53,257 nt of DNA from an uncultured Eubacteriales bacterium (GTDB taxonomy: Bacteria; Bacillota; Clostridia; Oscillospirales; Oscillospiraceae): contig UQVA01000012.1 of assembly GCA_900544405.1 (NCBI GenBank), positions 1-53,257 on the forward strand, written 5' to 3'. The notes under the pieces were generated by a model. The model saw nothing but the letters and a program-made list of their open reading frames with translations. It had not been told where the DNA came from and did no database searches. The position numbers were made by a program, and so were the translations under genes. Positions 10,301-16,033 of this stretch are shown in pieces. Position 1 is the stretch's first letter, and each line of letters starts with the position of its first letter.

Positions 10301-10352
10301 CGCCGCCGCTGCGGCCATGCTGACCCTGAACCGGAAGAAGGCCAACCGGTAA
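4356..10352 (+). CDS. giant wall-anchored S8 (subtilisin-type) serine protease
   Basis: About 1998 residues. A signal peptide (1-29, ending PAFA) is followed by a propeptide-like segment (about 65-170) and the S8 catalytic domain with D212 (IDTGAD), H294 (DHGSH) and S645 (GTSMAAP). A PA-type insert lies near 475-580. Then come a two-repeat calcium-binding dockerin-like segment (816-868, DFDGNGSITLADG and DLDKDGDVD), an Ig-like Big_2 domain (about 1217-1298), a cohesin-like beta domain (about 1626-1725), five CxxC-bearing repeats (1743-1948) and a C-terminal anchor: PSTGD, a hydrophobic stretch and NRKKANR. The ATG at 4356 is chosen for its AGGAG ten bases upstream; a GTG 30 bases earlier lacks one. 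It likely degrades host or dietary protein at the cell surface. The anchor is an LPXTG variant, so a matching sortase elsewhere is inferred. It has its own promoter and terminator. Confidence 0.92.
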   Translation: MSHPTSWKRLASWILVFAMIFSLAVPAFATGTDGSKSLSFEKVDNDTVSVKLPVKDSNSFESLATSEYAPTDIVRVSIVLDAPSTLEKGFSAAQVASADSGAMRYRASLQSKQESMEKTISKKALDGKDLDVVWNLTLAANIISANVAYGDIEKIEALSGVKEVLIETRYEACAATSDAADPNMATSDAMIGSTAAWAAGYTGAGSKVAIIDTGADTDHPSLDAGAFEYAVKDSGTKLMTTEDIADKLSSLNAYKRYDGLTASDLYVNAKIPFGFNYVDDSLYITHDEDSQGDHGSHVTGIAAGNRYVPDGKGGYANALDTVSSQGVAPDAQVLVMKVFGKGGGAYDSDYMVAIEDAMVLGADSANLSLGSGNPGFNHISSDTYAAILQRVTESGMVVSISAGNSGSWYENSTNGVAYADGNSWATGGSPGSYTNALTVASVDNDGITDTYMEAYDHKIFYSDTSSSGYKNAPITTIAGEQKFVYVDSAGTPEDFEAVKDVLAGKIAICNRGTISFYVKAENAVAAGAIATIVANNEEGKINMDLSDYTKTQPAVSITLADANFLKEHATAVKDGSGKILYYTGKITVSGSAASEHYNSDYYTMSSFSSWGVPGSLTMKPEITAPGGNIYSLMNGGGYQNMSGTSMAAPQVTGMAAVLAQYIKANKLDEKTGRSVRFLSQSLLMSTATPLTTDQYYYSVLQQGAGLANVGNAINAGSYISMDADATDSYADGKVKVELGDDADRTGVYTFGFTIHNLKDTTSDFALSADFFTQALAQEGGMNFKVDQTAIVGSTLSWVVDGKRVEAESAEGLENCDFDGNGSITLADGQALLDYVTGVRDAISHADAADLDKDGDVDTFDAYLFYRQMGKCSVEVPANGSVHVSLTVTLDKETMDYVDEFSSGTGAYVEGYVYADEMSSAEGVTGTSHSIPVLGYYGNWTDASMYDVGSRYAYQSGEETRAPYLYAYRQTTDFQMMTVSYEGDSGEYYFGGNPYVDEDYDPARDAFNPETTTFNGFYYTLIRNAAATRVTVTDDSGKTYLEQSAIGADYSAYYYTNGSTWRNVQSSLSLGFAPADAPEGSKITVSLTKAPEYYVDYTAKTVDWDALGAGATRSYSAYVDKTAPTISGVTMADGKITVQAADNRYVAAAFLIDNDKQSILARSAGSAKGAELGSEATIELDASELGDAKHILVQVADYADNISTYKINLNPDELSGDVSVKLNASSLTLYKKNTAKLTASVEPFGVQPDTVTWTSSDDAVATVSDNGLVTAIAEGTAVITATSDKDATKSASCTVTVSNVNTLIYGTLQDADGNAMIYKWDMSKNDTWSNYNDLEAGSAISATMDMEDNLWICDATSAFKIHKVDVATGKDIASYTNATEVPIWDMEYSYVFSADNDPKVFSIYAYYLLAPNSPTALTTAAFNMQSYMANYSGASYLAALASAGASTVNDSTAERVLILDDAGYIWMYQVYATDKGYGAKLSYFTSNLAELGVKFGIDENECRNSSMILTTEGDDLVLYLSAFTGKTNDIYRMVLGDDGEWIASKIGSFGENVWPATIILGGQAKETADGNAFAALDTMANVVSGNEVASEQDFSAAKAASTPAAGSLNASTTSSDGEAPAAPEAKTEATLSEDEKTLTLTVADMGEGETTNGLFTVSYDASKFQLTSVAIAAEHSSYKDADGTVTLGYVDTTGKAAGSNLATLTFAVKDPAAVDGTATFGVKFLERNNTSPDTSVDVDVTFHTDTEVRNAKDATCTEDGYTGDTYCKTCGALVAEGSIIPATGHQHTEIRNAKDATCTEDGYTGDTYCTDCNEKIADGTVIPATGHQHTEIRNAKEATCTEDGYTGDTYCTDCNEKIADGTVIPATGHDFGEWTVTREATCEAEGEESRTCSKCDAKETRAVPATGHKLTHHDAKAATTEAEGNKEYWSCDTCGKLFADAEGKTETTKDALTIAKLPKPTVTPSTGDSNAPALWLSLLVFSAAAAAAMLTLNRKKANR
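9579..9960 (+). repeat. tandem 126-base coding repeats in the protease
   Basis: Three units start at 9579, 9711 and 9837; units 2 and 3 are nearly identical over 126 bases. Each encodes a 42-44 residue module with the pattern CTEDGYTGDTYC-x2-C followed by IPATGH. The near-identity at DNA level suggests recent unit duplication. Two more divergent CxxC modules follow to about 10200. Confidence 0.85.
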
Positions 10353-10366
10353 ACCAAAATTCCGAG

Positions 10367-10402
10367 AAGTCCCCGACAGGTCCTCCTGCCGGGGACTTTT
10401 TT
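10367..10402 (+). terminator. rho-independent terminator of the protease gene
   Basis: AAGTCCCC (10367-10374) pairs with GGGGACTT (10391-10398), with the stem extended by CAGG/CCTG, and is followed by TTTTTT. Confidence 0.9.
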
Positions 10403-10420
10403 GGAAAAAATCTAAAAATT

Positions 10421-10447
10421 TTAGCACTCTGCCCTTGACAGTGCTAA
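10421..10447. promoter_or_regulatory. CIRCE-type operator (HrcA site)
   Basis: TTAGCACTC (10421-10429), nine bases, then CAGTGCTAA (10439-10447). This matches the CIRCE consensus TTAGCACTC-N9-GAGTGCTAA except one base. It overlaps the -35 of the hsp20 promoter, so HrcA binding would block transcription until heat shock. HrcA itself is not in the window. Confidence 0.88.
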
Positions 10448-10462
10448 AAAAGGGGGTATAGT
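10435..10462 (+). promoter_or_regulatory. sigma-A promoter of hsp20
   Basis: TTGACA (10435-10440), 16 bases, TATAGT (10457-10462). The -35 sits inside the CIRCE element. Confidence 0.8.
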
Positions 10463-10480
10463 ATAGGCGTGGATGAGAAA

Positions 10481-10543
10481 GGGACCCCAAGAGGGGACCC
10501 GGGAAGATCATCCGCGAGGCCCCCGTGGAATGGGACCCCAAGA
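10481..10543 (+). repeat. direct repeat in the hsp20 leader
   Basis: GGGACCCCAAGA occurs at 10481-10492 and 10532-10543 within a roughly 120-base untranslated leader between promoter and hsp20. Its role is unknown; an RNA-level heat response is possible but not shown. Confidence 0.4.
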
Positions 10544-10589
10544 TTTGGTTCCCGCCGGATGCGGGACGAAAATATTGGAGGAATGACTT

Positions 10590-11033
10590 ATGTTGCCCAG
10601 CATTTTTAATGAGAATGTTTTTGATGATCTGTTTGACCAGACGATGAATATGGATATGTTCGGCCGCCGGAATCCTCTGTACGGCAAGCACGCCAAGGAA
10701 ATGATGAAGACCGATGTGCGGGAGACCGAGGACAGCTACGTGCTGGATATCGACCTGCCCGGCTTCAAGAAAGATGAGCTTCAGGTGGAGCTGGAGAACG
10801 GTTATCTGACCATCCGGGCCGAGAAGGGCCTGGATAAGGACGAGACCGACAAGAAGGGCCGCTACATCCGTCAGGAGCGTTACGCCGGTGCCCTGAGCCG
10901 CAGCTTCTATGTGGGCGAGGGCTTCACCGTGGACGATATGCACGCCAAGTTTGAGGACGGCATCCTGCAGATCAGCGTGCCCAAGGAGGCACCCAAGGCG
11001 CTGCCCAAGAAGAACGTCCTGTCCATCGAGTGA
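10590..11033 (+). CDS. Hsp20 / small heat-shock protein
   Basis: A 147-residue ATP-independent holdase of the alpha-crystallin family, cytoplasmic. The alpha-crystallin domain runs from about residue 40 to 132 (TDVRETEDSYVLDIDLPGF onward, ending in FEDGILQISVPK). The C-terminal tail KNVLSIE holds the short VLSIE motif that resembles the I-x-I/V oligomerisation signal. GGAGG precedes the ATG by nine bases. It is monocistronic: CIRCE-controlled promoter upstream, terminator downstream. The length is typical. Confidence 0.93.
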   Translation: MLPSIFNENVFDDLFDQTMNMDMFGRRNPLYGKHAKEMMKTDVRETEDSYVLDIDLPGFKKDELQVELENGYLTIRAEKGLDKDETDKKGRYIRQERYAGALSRSFYVGEGFTVDDMHAKFEDGILQISVPKEAPKALPKKNVLSIE

Positions 11034-11065
11034 TGAAAGAATCGGCTGAATGAGCCAAAACAGAG

Positions 11066-11103
11066 ATCCCGCCGGGAGAAGAAATTCCCCGGCGGGATTT
11101 TTT
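11066..11103 (+). terminator. terminator after hsp20
   Basis: ATCCCGCCGGG (11066-11076) pairs with CCCGGCGGGAT (11088-11098), followed by six T. Confidence 0.9.
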
Positions 11104-11194
11104 GCGATTTTTGCAGAAAAATCTCCTGGCGAGGGTCTGTAGGGGCGGCGGCATGCCCCGCCCGCCGACTTCTATACGCCAAACCGGCGAAGCG

Positions 11195-11350
11195 AAAGCC
11201 TTCCCCTGGAGGGGAAGGTGTCACGCCTTTTGGCGTGACGGATGAGGTCGAAGGTCACGGCGTCGTACCAACCTATGGTAAAAATTGATAGCTTCGACCT
11301 CATCAGTCAGCCCTTGTGGGCTGACAGCTTCTCCTCCAGGAGAAGCCTTT
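11195..11350. repeat. composite inverted repeat, copy R2
   Basis: About 156 bases with imperfect terminal inverted ends (AAAGCCTTCCCC ... GGAGAAGCCTTT), small hairpins at each side and long inner arms GATGAGGTCGAAG (11241-11253) and CTTCGACCTCATC (11292-11304). R5 at 13172-13327 has the same architecture and orientation. It looks like a non-autonomous MITE-like or REP composite. No coding capacity. Confidence 0.75.
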
Positions 11351-11396
11351 ACTCAAAGTGGGCAAGCCCCTACTTCTAGGGGGTAGCACACTCCCC

Positions 11397-11524
11397 CAGT
11401 CACGCTTTGCAGCGTGACAGCCCCCTCTGGGAGGGGGGCCAAGAGACGGTGCAACATCGTAGTCCCTACCGTCCCTCATCCGTCTGCCCTGGCGGGCAGC
11501 CACCTTCCCCTCCAGGGGAAGGCT
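11397..11524. repeat. composite hairpin repeat, copy R3
   Basis: Carries the modules seen in R1 in a different order: CAGTCACGC/GCGTGAC, CCCCCTC/GAGGGGGG, then CTCATCCGTCTGCCC/GGGCAGCC and CCTTCCCC/GGGGAAGG. It ends 43 bases before the mscS promoter. Confidence 0.65.
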
Positions 11525-11566
11525 ATTTTGCGTCCCGCCGGGGGGTGTTTCTCGCTATCGTTCCCC

Positions 11567-11595
11567 TTGCAACGTCCCTTCCCCGGTGCTATACT
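11567..11595 (+). promoter_or_regulatory. promoter of the mscS-ygjP pair
   Basis: TTGCAA (11567-11572), 17 bases, TATACT (11590-11595); 28 bases upstream of the GTG start. Confidence 0.7.
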
Positions 11596-11623
11596 ATACC
11601 CAAACACAAAGGAGGGGGTCATC

Positions 11624-12436
11624 GTGAACAGTATTTCCGATCTTCTGAAAGTTTCCCTTGGCAGCTTCACCCTGGGCAAGCTGCTCTCCGCCGCCCTGAC
11701 GCTGGCGGTGTGCATTCTGGCGGTGCGGCTTCTCAACAAGCTGGCCGCCAAGCTGCTCTCCCGGTCCAAACACCTGAACGACCGGCTTCAGCGTATTCTT
11801 CTGACCGCCCTGAAAGCGGGCCTGTACATCGTTACCGGCATTCTCACCGCCGACGCGCTGGGCGTGAACACATCCTCCCTGACGGCGCTGGTGTCGGTGC
11901 TGACCTTGGGATTGACCCTGGCGGCAGAGGACATCCTGGGCAACGTGGCCGGGGGCATGATCCTGCTGTCCTCCCGGCCCTTCGCCATCGGAGACATCAT
12001 CCAGTCCGGGGACATGACCGGCATTGTCCGGGAAATTAACCTGAACCACACCAAGCTGGAAACCTTTGACGGCCAGATCGTGTTTCTGCCCAATAAGGAA
12101 TTGTCCGCCTCCCGCATTGTGAATTTCACGGCTCTGGGCAAGCGGCGTATCGTCCGCACCGTTACCGCTTCCTACGATGCCCCCACTGAGGACGTGAAGG
12201 CTGCCTGCCGGGAGGCTCTGGCCCAGGTGGCGAATAACCTTATCGACCCGGCACCGGAGGTCTATCTGACCAATTACGGCAGTTCTTCCATCGAGTATAC
12301 CGTCCGCTGCTGGACGAAGCCGGAGGACTATGCGGCCACGGACCTGGCCCTGAACGAGGCCCTGCGGGTGGCGTTCGAGCATCATGGGGTGGAAATGACC
12401 TACGACCACCTGAACGTCCACATGGTGGACCGGTAA
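11624..12436 (+). CDS. mscS: small-conductance mechanosensitive channel (MscS family)
   Basis: A 270-residue membrane channel that opens on membrane tension to release solutes during hypo-osmotic shock. Hydrophobic helices at about 15-35, 60-80 and 87-110 are the membrane part. The pore helix and the family segment GLTLAAEDILGNVAGG are followed by the beta domain (RPFAIGDIIQ, GIVREINLNHTKL, FLPNKEL) and an alpha/beta C-terminal domain. The length equals compact MscS. The start is a GTG at 11624, eight bases after GGAGG (11611-11615); longer in-frame extensions run through repeat R3 and are not credible. The metalloprotease gene follows one base after the stop. Confidence 0.93.
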   Translation: MNSISDLLKVSLGSFTLGKLLSAALTLAVCILAVRLLNKLAAKLLSRSKHLNDRLQRILLTALKAGLYIVTGILTADALGVNTSSLTALVSVLTLGLTLAAEDILGNVAGGMILLSSRPFAIGDIIQSGDMTGIVREINLNHTKLETFDGQIVFLPNKELSASRIVNFTALGKRRIVRTVTASYDAPTEDVKAACREALAQVANNLIDPAPEVYLTNYGSSSIEYTVRCWTKPEDYAATDLALNEALRVAFEHHGVEMTYDHLNVHMVDR

Positions 12437-12437
12437 C

Positions 12438-12977
12438 ATGGAGGTCAAAATCGTCCGCAGCCGCCGCCGGACCCTGGGCCTGGAAGTCCGGGGAGAAACG
12501 GTGCTGGTCCGGGCGCCATACGGGCTGCCCAACGCCGAGATCCAGCGGTTTTTGACGGAGCATCAGGATTGGCTGGCCAAGGCCCTGGCCCGTCAGGCGG
12601 ACCGGCAGGCCCGGCGGCAGCCACTGACGGGGTCGGAGATTCAGGACCTGACCCGGAAGGCGAAGGCGGTCATCCCGGAGCGGGTGCGCTTTTACGCCGA
12701 AAAGCTGGGGGTGACTTACGGGAAAATTACCATCCGCTGCCAGAAGACCCGGTGGGGCAGCTGCTCCTCCCGGGGAGATTTGAGCTTTAACTGCGCGCTG
12801 ATGAAGTGTCCGCAGGAGGCTCTGGACAGTGTGGTGGTCCATGAATTGTGCCACCGGAAGGAAATGAACCATTCGGCCCGATTTTACGCCGAAGTCCTCC
12901 GGGCGTTTCCGGATTACCCCAAATGGCACCGCTGGCTGAAGGAAACCGGCAGCTTGTATCTGCCGGGCGGGGAATAG
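12438..12977 (+). CDS. YgjP-type (DUF45) zinc metallopeptidase
   Basis: A 179-residue protein of the SprT/WLM-like YgjP family. The zinc site HELCH lies at residues 137-141, with a downstream NHSARFY and a C-terminal W-rich stretch (YPKWHRWLK), as usual in this family. The conserved RWGSCSSRG precedes the zinc site. It is predicted cytoplasmic, since no signal peptide is seen. It begins one base after the mscS stop with only a weak GGTGG-like site inside mscS, so translational coupling is likely. Substrate and physiological role are not established for this family. Confidence 0.88.
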   Translation: MEVKIVRSRRRTLGLEVRGETVLVRAPYGLPNAEIQRFLTEHQDWLAKALARQADRQARRQPLTGSEIQDLTRKAKAVIPERVRFYAEKLGVTYGKITIRCQKTRWGSCSSRGDLSFNCALMKCPQEALDSVVVHELCHRKEMNHSARFYAEVLRAFPDYPKWHRWLKETGSLYLPGGE

Positions 12978-13000
12978 GGATACCCCCGGCGGGGCGTAAG

Positions 13001-13150
13001 CCTCCCGGCGTGTAGGGGGAGGTGTCACCGAAGGTGACGGAGGGGGTGTACGGTTGGATTTTGTGGAAGGCTGCCGACCCTTCTGAGGGCTGCCTTCCCC
13101 TGGGGGAAGGTGTCACGGGCCTTAGCCCGTGACGGATGAGGGGCGGTAGG
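13001..13150. repeat. composite hairpin repeat, copy R4
   Basis: Reverse-complement relative of R1: GTGTCACC/GGTGAC, GGGGGTGTACGGTTGGA, CCCTTCTGAGGG, CCTTCCCC/GGGGAAGG, GTCACGGGC/GCCCGTGAC and GATGAGGGGCGGTAGG follow in the same relative order as R1 read on its other strand. Confidence 0.7.
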
Positions 13151-13171
13151 GGTTGCCGGTTTGCACAGACC

Positions 13172-13327
13172 AAAGCCTTCTCCCTGGGGAGAAGGTGTCA
13201 CGCCAAAAGCGTGACGGATGAGGTCGAAGGTAGCAATTTTGTACCGACTCATGGTGATGAACGATCGCTTCGACCTCATCAGTCAGCTCTTGCGAGCTGC
13301 CAGCTTCCCCTCCAGGGGAAGCCTTTC
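13172..13327. repeat. composite inverted repeat, copy R5
   Basis: Same 156-base architecture and orientation as R2, with inner arms GATGAGGTCGAAG (13217-13229) and CTTCGACCTCATC (13268-13280) and similar ends. The central loop differs from R2. The stretch from 12978 to 13421 holds only these repeats and no gene. Confidence 0.75.
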
Positions 13328-13421
13328 GCCTCGCCGGTTTCTGCGTATAGAACTCGGCGCATCGGGGCATGCCCACGCCCCTACAATGCCACGCCGGGGG
13401 AGGTACAAAAATCTCTCTCAA

Positions 13422-13468
13422 AAGCATCAACGGAGCCGTCTCTTGATGAGACAGCTCCGTTGATGCTT
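13422..13468 (-). terminator. terminator after the sulfatase gene
   Basis: Fifteen-base arms AAGCATCAACGGAGC (13422-13436) and GCTCCGTTGATGCTT (13454-13468) with an inner GTCTC/GAGAC stem. It lies directly behind the minus-strand sulfatase stop and has T tracts on both sides, stronger on the plus side. Confidence 0.8.
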
Positions 13469-13472
13469 CTTT

Positions 13473-14966
13473 TTACCGGTGATACTCCACGGCCACGGCG
13501 GGGTGGAAGGGATTGCGGCCATTGGCTTCCGGGCCAACCTTGCACAGCTGGCCCCGTCCTGCCACCGGTTCCAAAGCCCCGTCCTTATCGGGGTCTACAT
13601 AGGCTCGGAACCAGTCGAACAGCTGTGCGCGCAGTTCCCGGGCCTTTTCCTCGATGAACTTCGGCCCGTAGTTGAAGAACCGGTTCTCCGTAAGCAGGTT
13701 GAACCGCTCCGCCGGGTCGTGCTTCAGGTCGTAAAGCTCGTCGGGACCCTCTGGGTAGCGATGGATGTATTTCCACTCTTTGGTCCGGATCATTCGGTTG
13801 GGGCCGTACTCGTCGAACACCACCACGCTTTCGTGGTAGTCCTGATAGCCGCCTTCGGTCAGCAGCGGCAGAAAGCTTTTGCCGGGGAGCCGGTCCGCCT
13901 CCGGATTGTCGATGTGCAGGAAGTCCAGCAGGGTGGGCATGAAGTCGTAGGCGCTGAGCAGGGCGTCCGTGGTCACCCCGGAGCGGAGCGTCCCCGGCAT
14001 GGAGAAAATACAGGGGACCTTCACGCAGGTGTCGAACAGATTCAGGGGGTTGGTAGCGTTGCCCTTGCCCCAGATGCCGTGCTGGCCGCAGCTGAACCCA
14101 TTATCGGCGGTGAAAACAAGAAGTGTATTGTCCAGAATCCCCTTTTCTTCCAGCTTTTTCACGATACGGCCCACGTTGTCGTCCACCGCTTGTACGGCGG
14201 CATAATAGCCGGAAAGCAGGTCCCGGAGGGTCAGATATTCCCGGTCCTTGTTGGCAAAGGTCAGGCTGTAAGCAATGTCGTGGGGCATCTGGATGCTCCA
14301 GGGGCTTCTGGGGTCCTGAGGCACGTCGGAGAAGGTGCAGTGTTCCTGGTAGTAGCGGACGTATTCCTCCGGGTGCTGGTCTACATGGGGGCTGTGGGGG
14401 GCGGTGTAGGTCAGGTTCAGGTAGAAGGGCTTGTCCCCCTGGCAGCATTCGTCGATAAAGGACAGCGCGTCGTCGGTGATGACGTCCGTCAGATAGCCCC
14501 TGGTCCGGATGCGCTCGGTGCCACGGTAGGCCTCCGCGTCGTGATAGGTGCCGCTGCCGCCCAGAGTCACGAACCAGTGAGAATAGCCCTTCTGGGGATG
14601 ACCGGTGGCGCCCAGGTGCCATTTGCCGCTGATGCCGCAGATGTAGCCGTTCTGGACCATCCGCTCGGTGTAGCCGGTGATGCCCTTCAGATATTCCACC
14701 GGGGCGTCCCCATGGACCTCACCGGCCCCGCAGCGGATCCAGTCGTGGACCCCGTGCTGGGAGGGAATGCGGCCCGTCAGCAGGGAAGCCCGTGCCGGGG
14801 AGCAGACCGGGGAGGCGCAGAAGAAATTTTCCATCCGCACGCCGTTTTCGGCCAGACGGTCGATGTTCGGGGTGCGGATCTCCTTGTTGCCGTTGCAGCC
14901 CAGGGACCAATAGCCCTGGTCGTCGGTGAGAATCAGAATCACGTTGGAGCGTTTTTCACTGTTCAT
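13473..14966 (-). CDS. sulfatase (formylglycine-dependent, Cys type)
   Basis: A 497-residue type I sulfatase of the alkaline-phosphatase fold. The N-terminal metal site is LTDDQG (D15, D16). The signature C55-S-P-A-R followed by SLLTGR marks C55 for conversion to formylglycine, which in anaerobes needs a radical-SAM maturase (anSME); none is in the window. Further metal-site residues are visible in FTADNG and in the GKWHLG segment. No signal peptide is seen, so it probably acts in the cytoplasm on an imported sulfated sugar or aryl sulfate. The ATG at 14966 follows CAGGAGG. It is divergent from a PocR/AraC regulator, its likely controller. Confidence 0.92.
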   Translation of the reverse strand: MNSEKRSNVILILTDDQGYWSLGCNGNKEIRTPNIDRLAENGVRMENFFCASPVCSPARASLLTGRIPSQHGVHDWIRCGAGEVHGDAPVEYLKGITGYTERMVQNGYICGISGKWHLGATGHPQKGYSHWFVTLGGSGTYHDAEAYRGTERIRTRGYLTDVITDDALSFIDECCQGDKPFYLNLTYTAPHSPHVDQHPEEYVRYYQEHCTFSDVPQDPRSPWSIQMPHDIAYSLTFANKDREYLTLRDLLSGYYAAVQAVDDNVGRIVKKLEEKGILDNTLLVFTADNGFSCGQHGIWGKGNATNPLNLFDTCVKVPCIFSMPGTLRSGVTTDALLSAYDFMPTLLDFLHIDNPEADRLPGKSFLPLLTEGGYQDYHESVVVFDEYGPNRMIRTKEWKYIHRYPEGPDELYDLKHDPAERFNLLTENRFFNYGPKFIEEKARELRAQLFDWFRAYVDPDKDGALEPVAGRGQLCKVGPEANGRNPFHPAVAVEYHR

Positions 14967-15060
14967 GGGAGGACCTCCTGTTATTTTTTATCAGCATACC
15001 AGATTTTTGCGTCCATGGCCTTTGAAAAACTGCACAGAATCCGGAAAAATCTGCTTTTTC

Positions 15061-15089
15061 TTGCGCCGGGGAAAATTTTATGGTACAAT
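15061..15089 (+). promoter_or_regulatory. promoter of the PocR/AraC regulator
   Basis: TTGCGC (15061-15066), 17 bases, TACAAT (15084-15089). No equally clear promoter for the divergent sulfatase was found in 14967-15060. Confidence 0.65.
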
Positions 15090-15113
15090 GGGGCAGACGA
15101 GAGGAGGGGCGGC

Positions 15114-15986
15114 ATGAATACGGAGGAATTGCTGGACAGCCTGTTTTCCCTGCTGGAGCAGCGCTGCGGGACCATCGCCGTGAAGGATTTCACGGGTTTT
15201 CTGAACAGGGAGCAGACTCTGGGCACGGCTCTGCTGCCCTATACCGGCCACCATGCCCCCTTCTGCGCCGCCGTGAAGCAGCATCCGGCCTGCTACGCCC
15301 GGTGCGTCCGGTGCAGCCGGGTCCATGAGGACCTGTGCAAAAGGGCCTTCGGACCCTTCGTGAAGCCCTGTTTCCTGGGGCTTTCGGAGTACGCCGTGCC
15401 GATTATTTCCGGGGGGAAATGTGTGGGGTCCCTGTCGGCGGGGCTTTGGTGCGCCGACCCGGCGGCATCCGAGAAGAAAATTCGGGCCATGGCGGAGCGA
15501 TTTGGCCGGGACCCGGCGGAATTGCTGGCGCTGTTGGCGGAACTGCCACGGCAGGCTCCCTTTTCGGAGGGGGACCGGGGTGCGGCGGATTTTGTGGCGA
15601 CACTGATCGCCGGAGGGCTGGGACCGGTGCCGGAACGGCCCTCCACCCGCCCGGACACGGACTTCGAGACCATCCTGACCTACATCCGCAATCATTATAC
15701 GGACCCCGGCATCAACGTTGATGCCATTGCCAAAGCCTGCAATTATTCCCCGTCCTATGTGAGCCATGCGTTTAGCCGTCGGATGAAGCGAAATCTGCGA
15801 ACTTATGTCAACCAACTTCGGCTGATCCTGGCCAAGCGATTGCTGCAAAGCGGCAGCAGCGTGGCCCGGACGGCCATGGTCTGCGGCTACACGGACGTCA
15901 ATTATTTTGCCGCTGTTTTTCGCCGGACCGTGGGGGTGGCCCCCTCCCGGTATGCAAGAAATGCGGCAAAAGCCGAGAAAATATAA
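15114..15986 (+). CDS. AraC family regulator with PocR sensor domain
   Basis: A 290-residue regulator. Residues about 5-165 resemble the PocR sensor, with clustered cysteines (HPACYARCVRC, DLCKRAF, KPCFLG) and the GGKCVGSLSAGLW strand. The C-terminal 100 residues hold two AraC helix-turn-helix motifs (INVDAIAKACNYSPSYVSHAF and ARTAMVCGYTDVNYFAAVF), ending in the usual F-R-x3-G-x-A-P-S-x-Y. The start at 15114 follows GAGGAGG. The frame stays open far upstream, antisense to the sulfatase, but that is not coding. Divergent placement suggests activation of the sulfatase gene in response to a small ligand. Confidence 0.9.
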   Translation: MNTEELLDSLFSLLEQRCGTIAVKDFTGFLNREQTLGTALLPYTGHHAPFCAAVKQHPACYARCVRCSRVHEDLCKRAFGPFVKPCFLGLSEYAVPIISGGKCVGSLSAGLWCADPAASEKKIRAMAERFGRDPAELLALLAELPRQAPFSEGDRGAADFVATLIAGGLGPVPERPSTRPDTDFETILTYIRNHYTDPGINVDAIAKACNYSPSYVSHAFSRRMKRNLRTYVNQLRLILAKRLLQSGSSVARTAMVCGYTDVNYFAAVFRRTVGVAPSRYARNAAKAEKI

Positions 15987-15993
15987 TATAAAA

Positions 15994-16033
15994 CGGACAT
16001 TTTCGGAAAGAAGCCGAAAATGTCCGAATTTTT
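15994..16033 (+). terminator. terminator between the AraC and FmdE-like genes
   Basis: CGGACATTTTCGG (15994-16006) and CCGAAAATGTCCG (16014-16026), then AATTTTTT. It probably serves both convergent genes. Confidence 0.9.

Noticed and set aside
7527..10943. 1138-codon minus-strand open frame across the protease end and hsp20
   Set aside because: It crosses a terminator, the CIRCE promoter and a second gene; composition is typical of an antisense shadow.
11195..13327. CRISPR array considered for the spaced repeats
   Set aside because: Repeats are few, composite, palindromic and irregularly spaced, with no constant repeat/spacer unit and no cas genes.
13479..15113. Long plus-strand open frame antisense to the sulfatase, continuous with the AraC gene
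   Set aside because: It mirrors the sulfatase codons, lacks a start signal and has no protein-like motifs. The AraC gene has its own AGGAGG-type site at 15101-15107.
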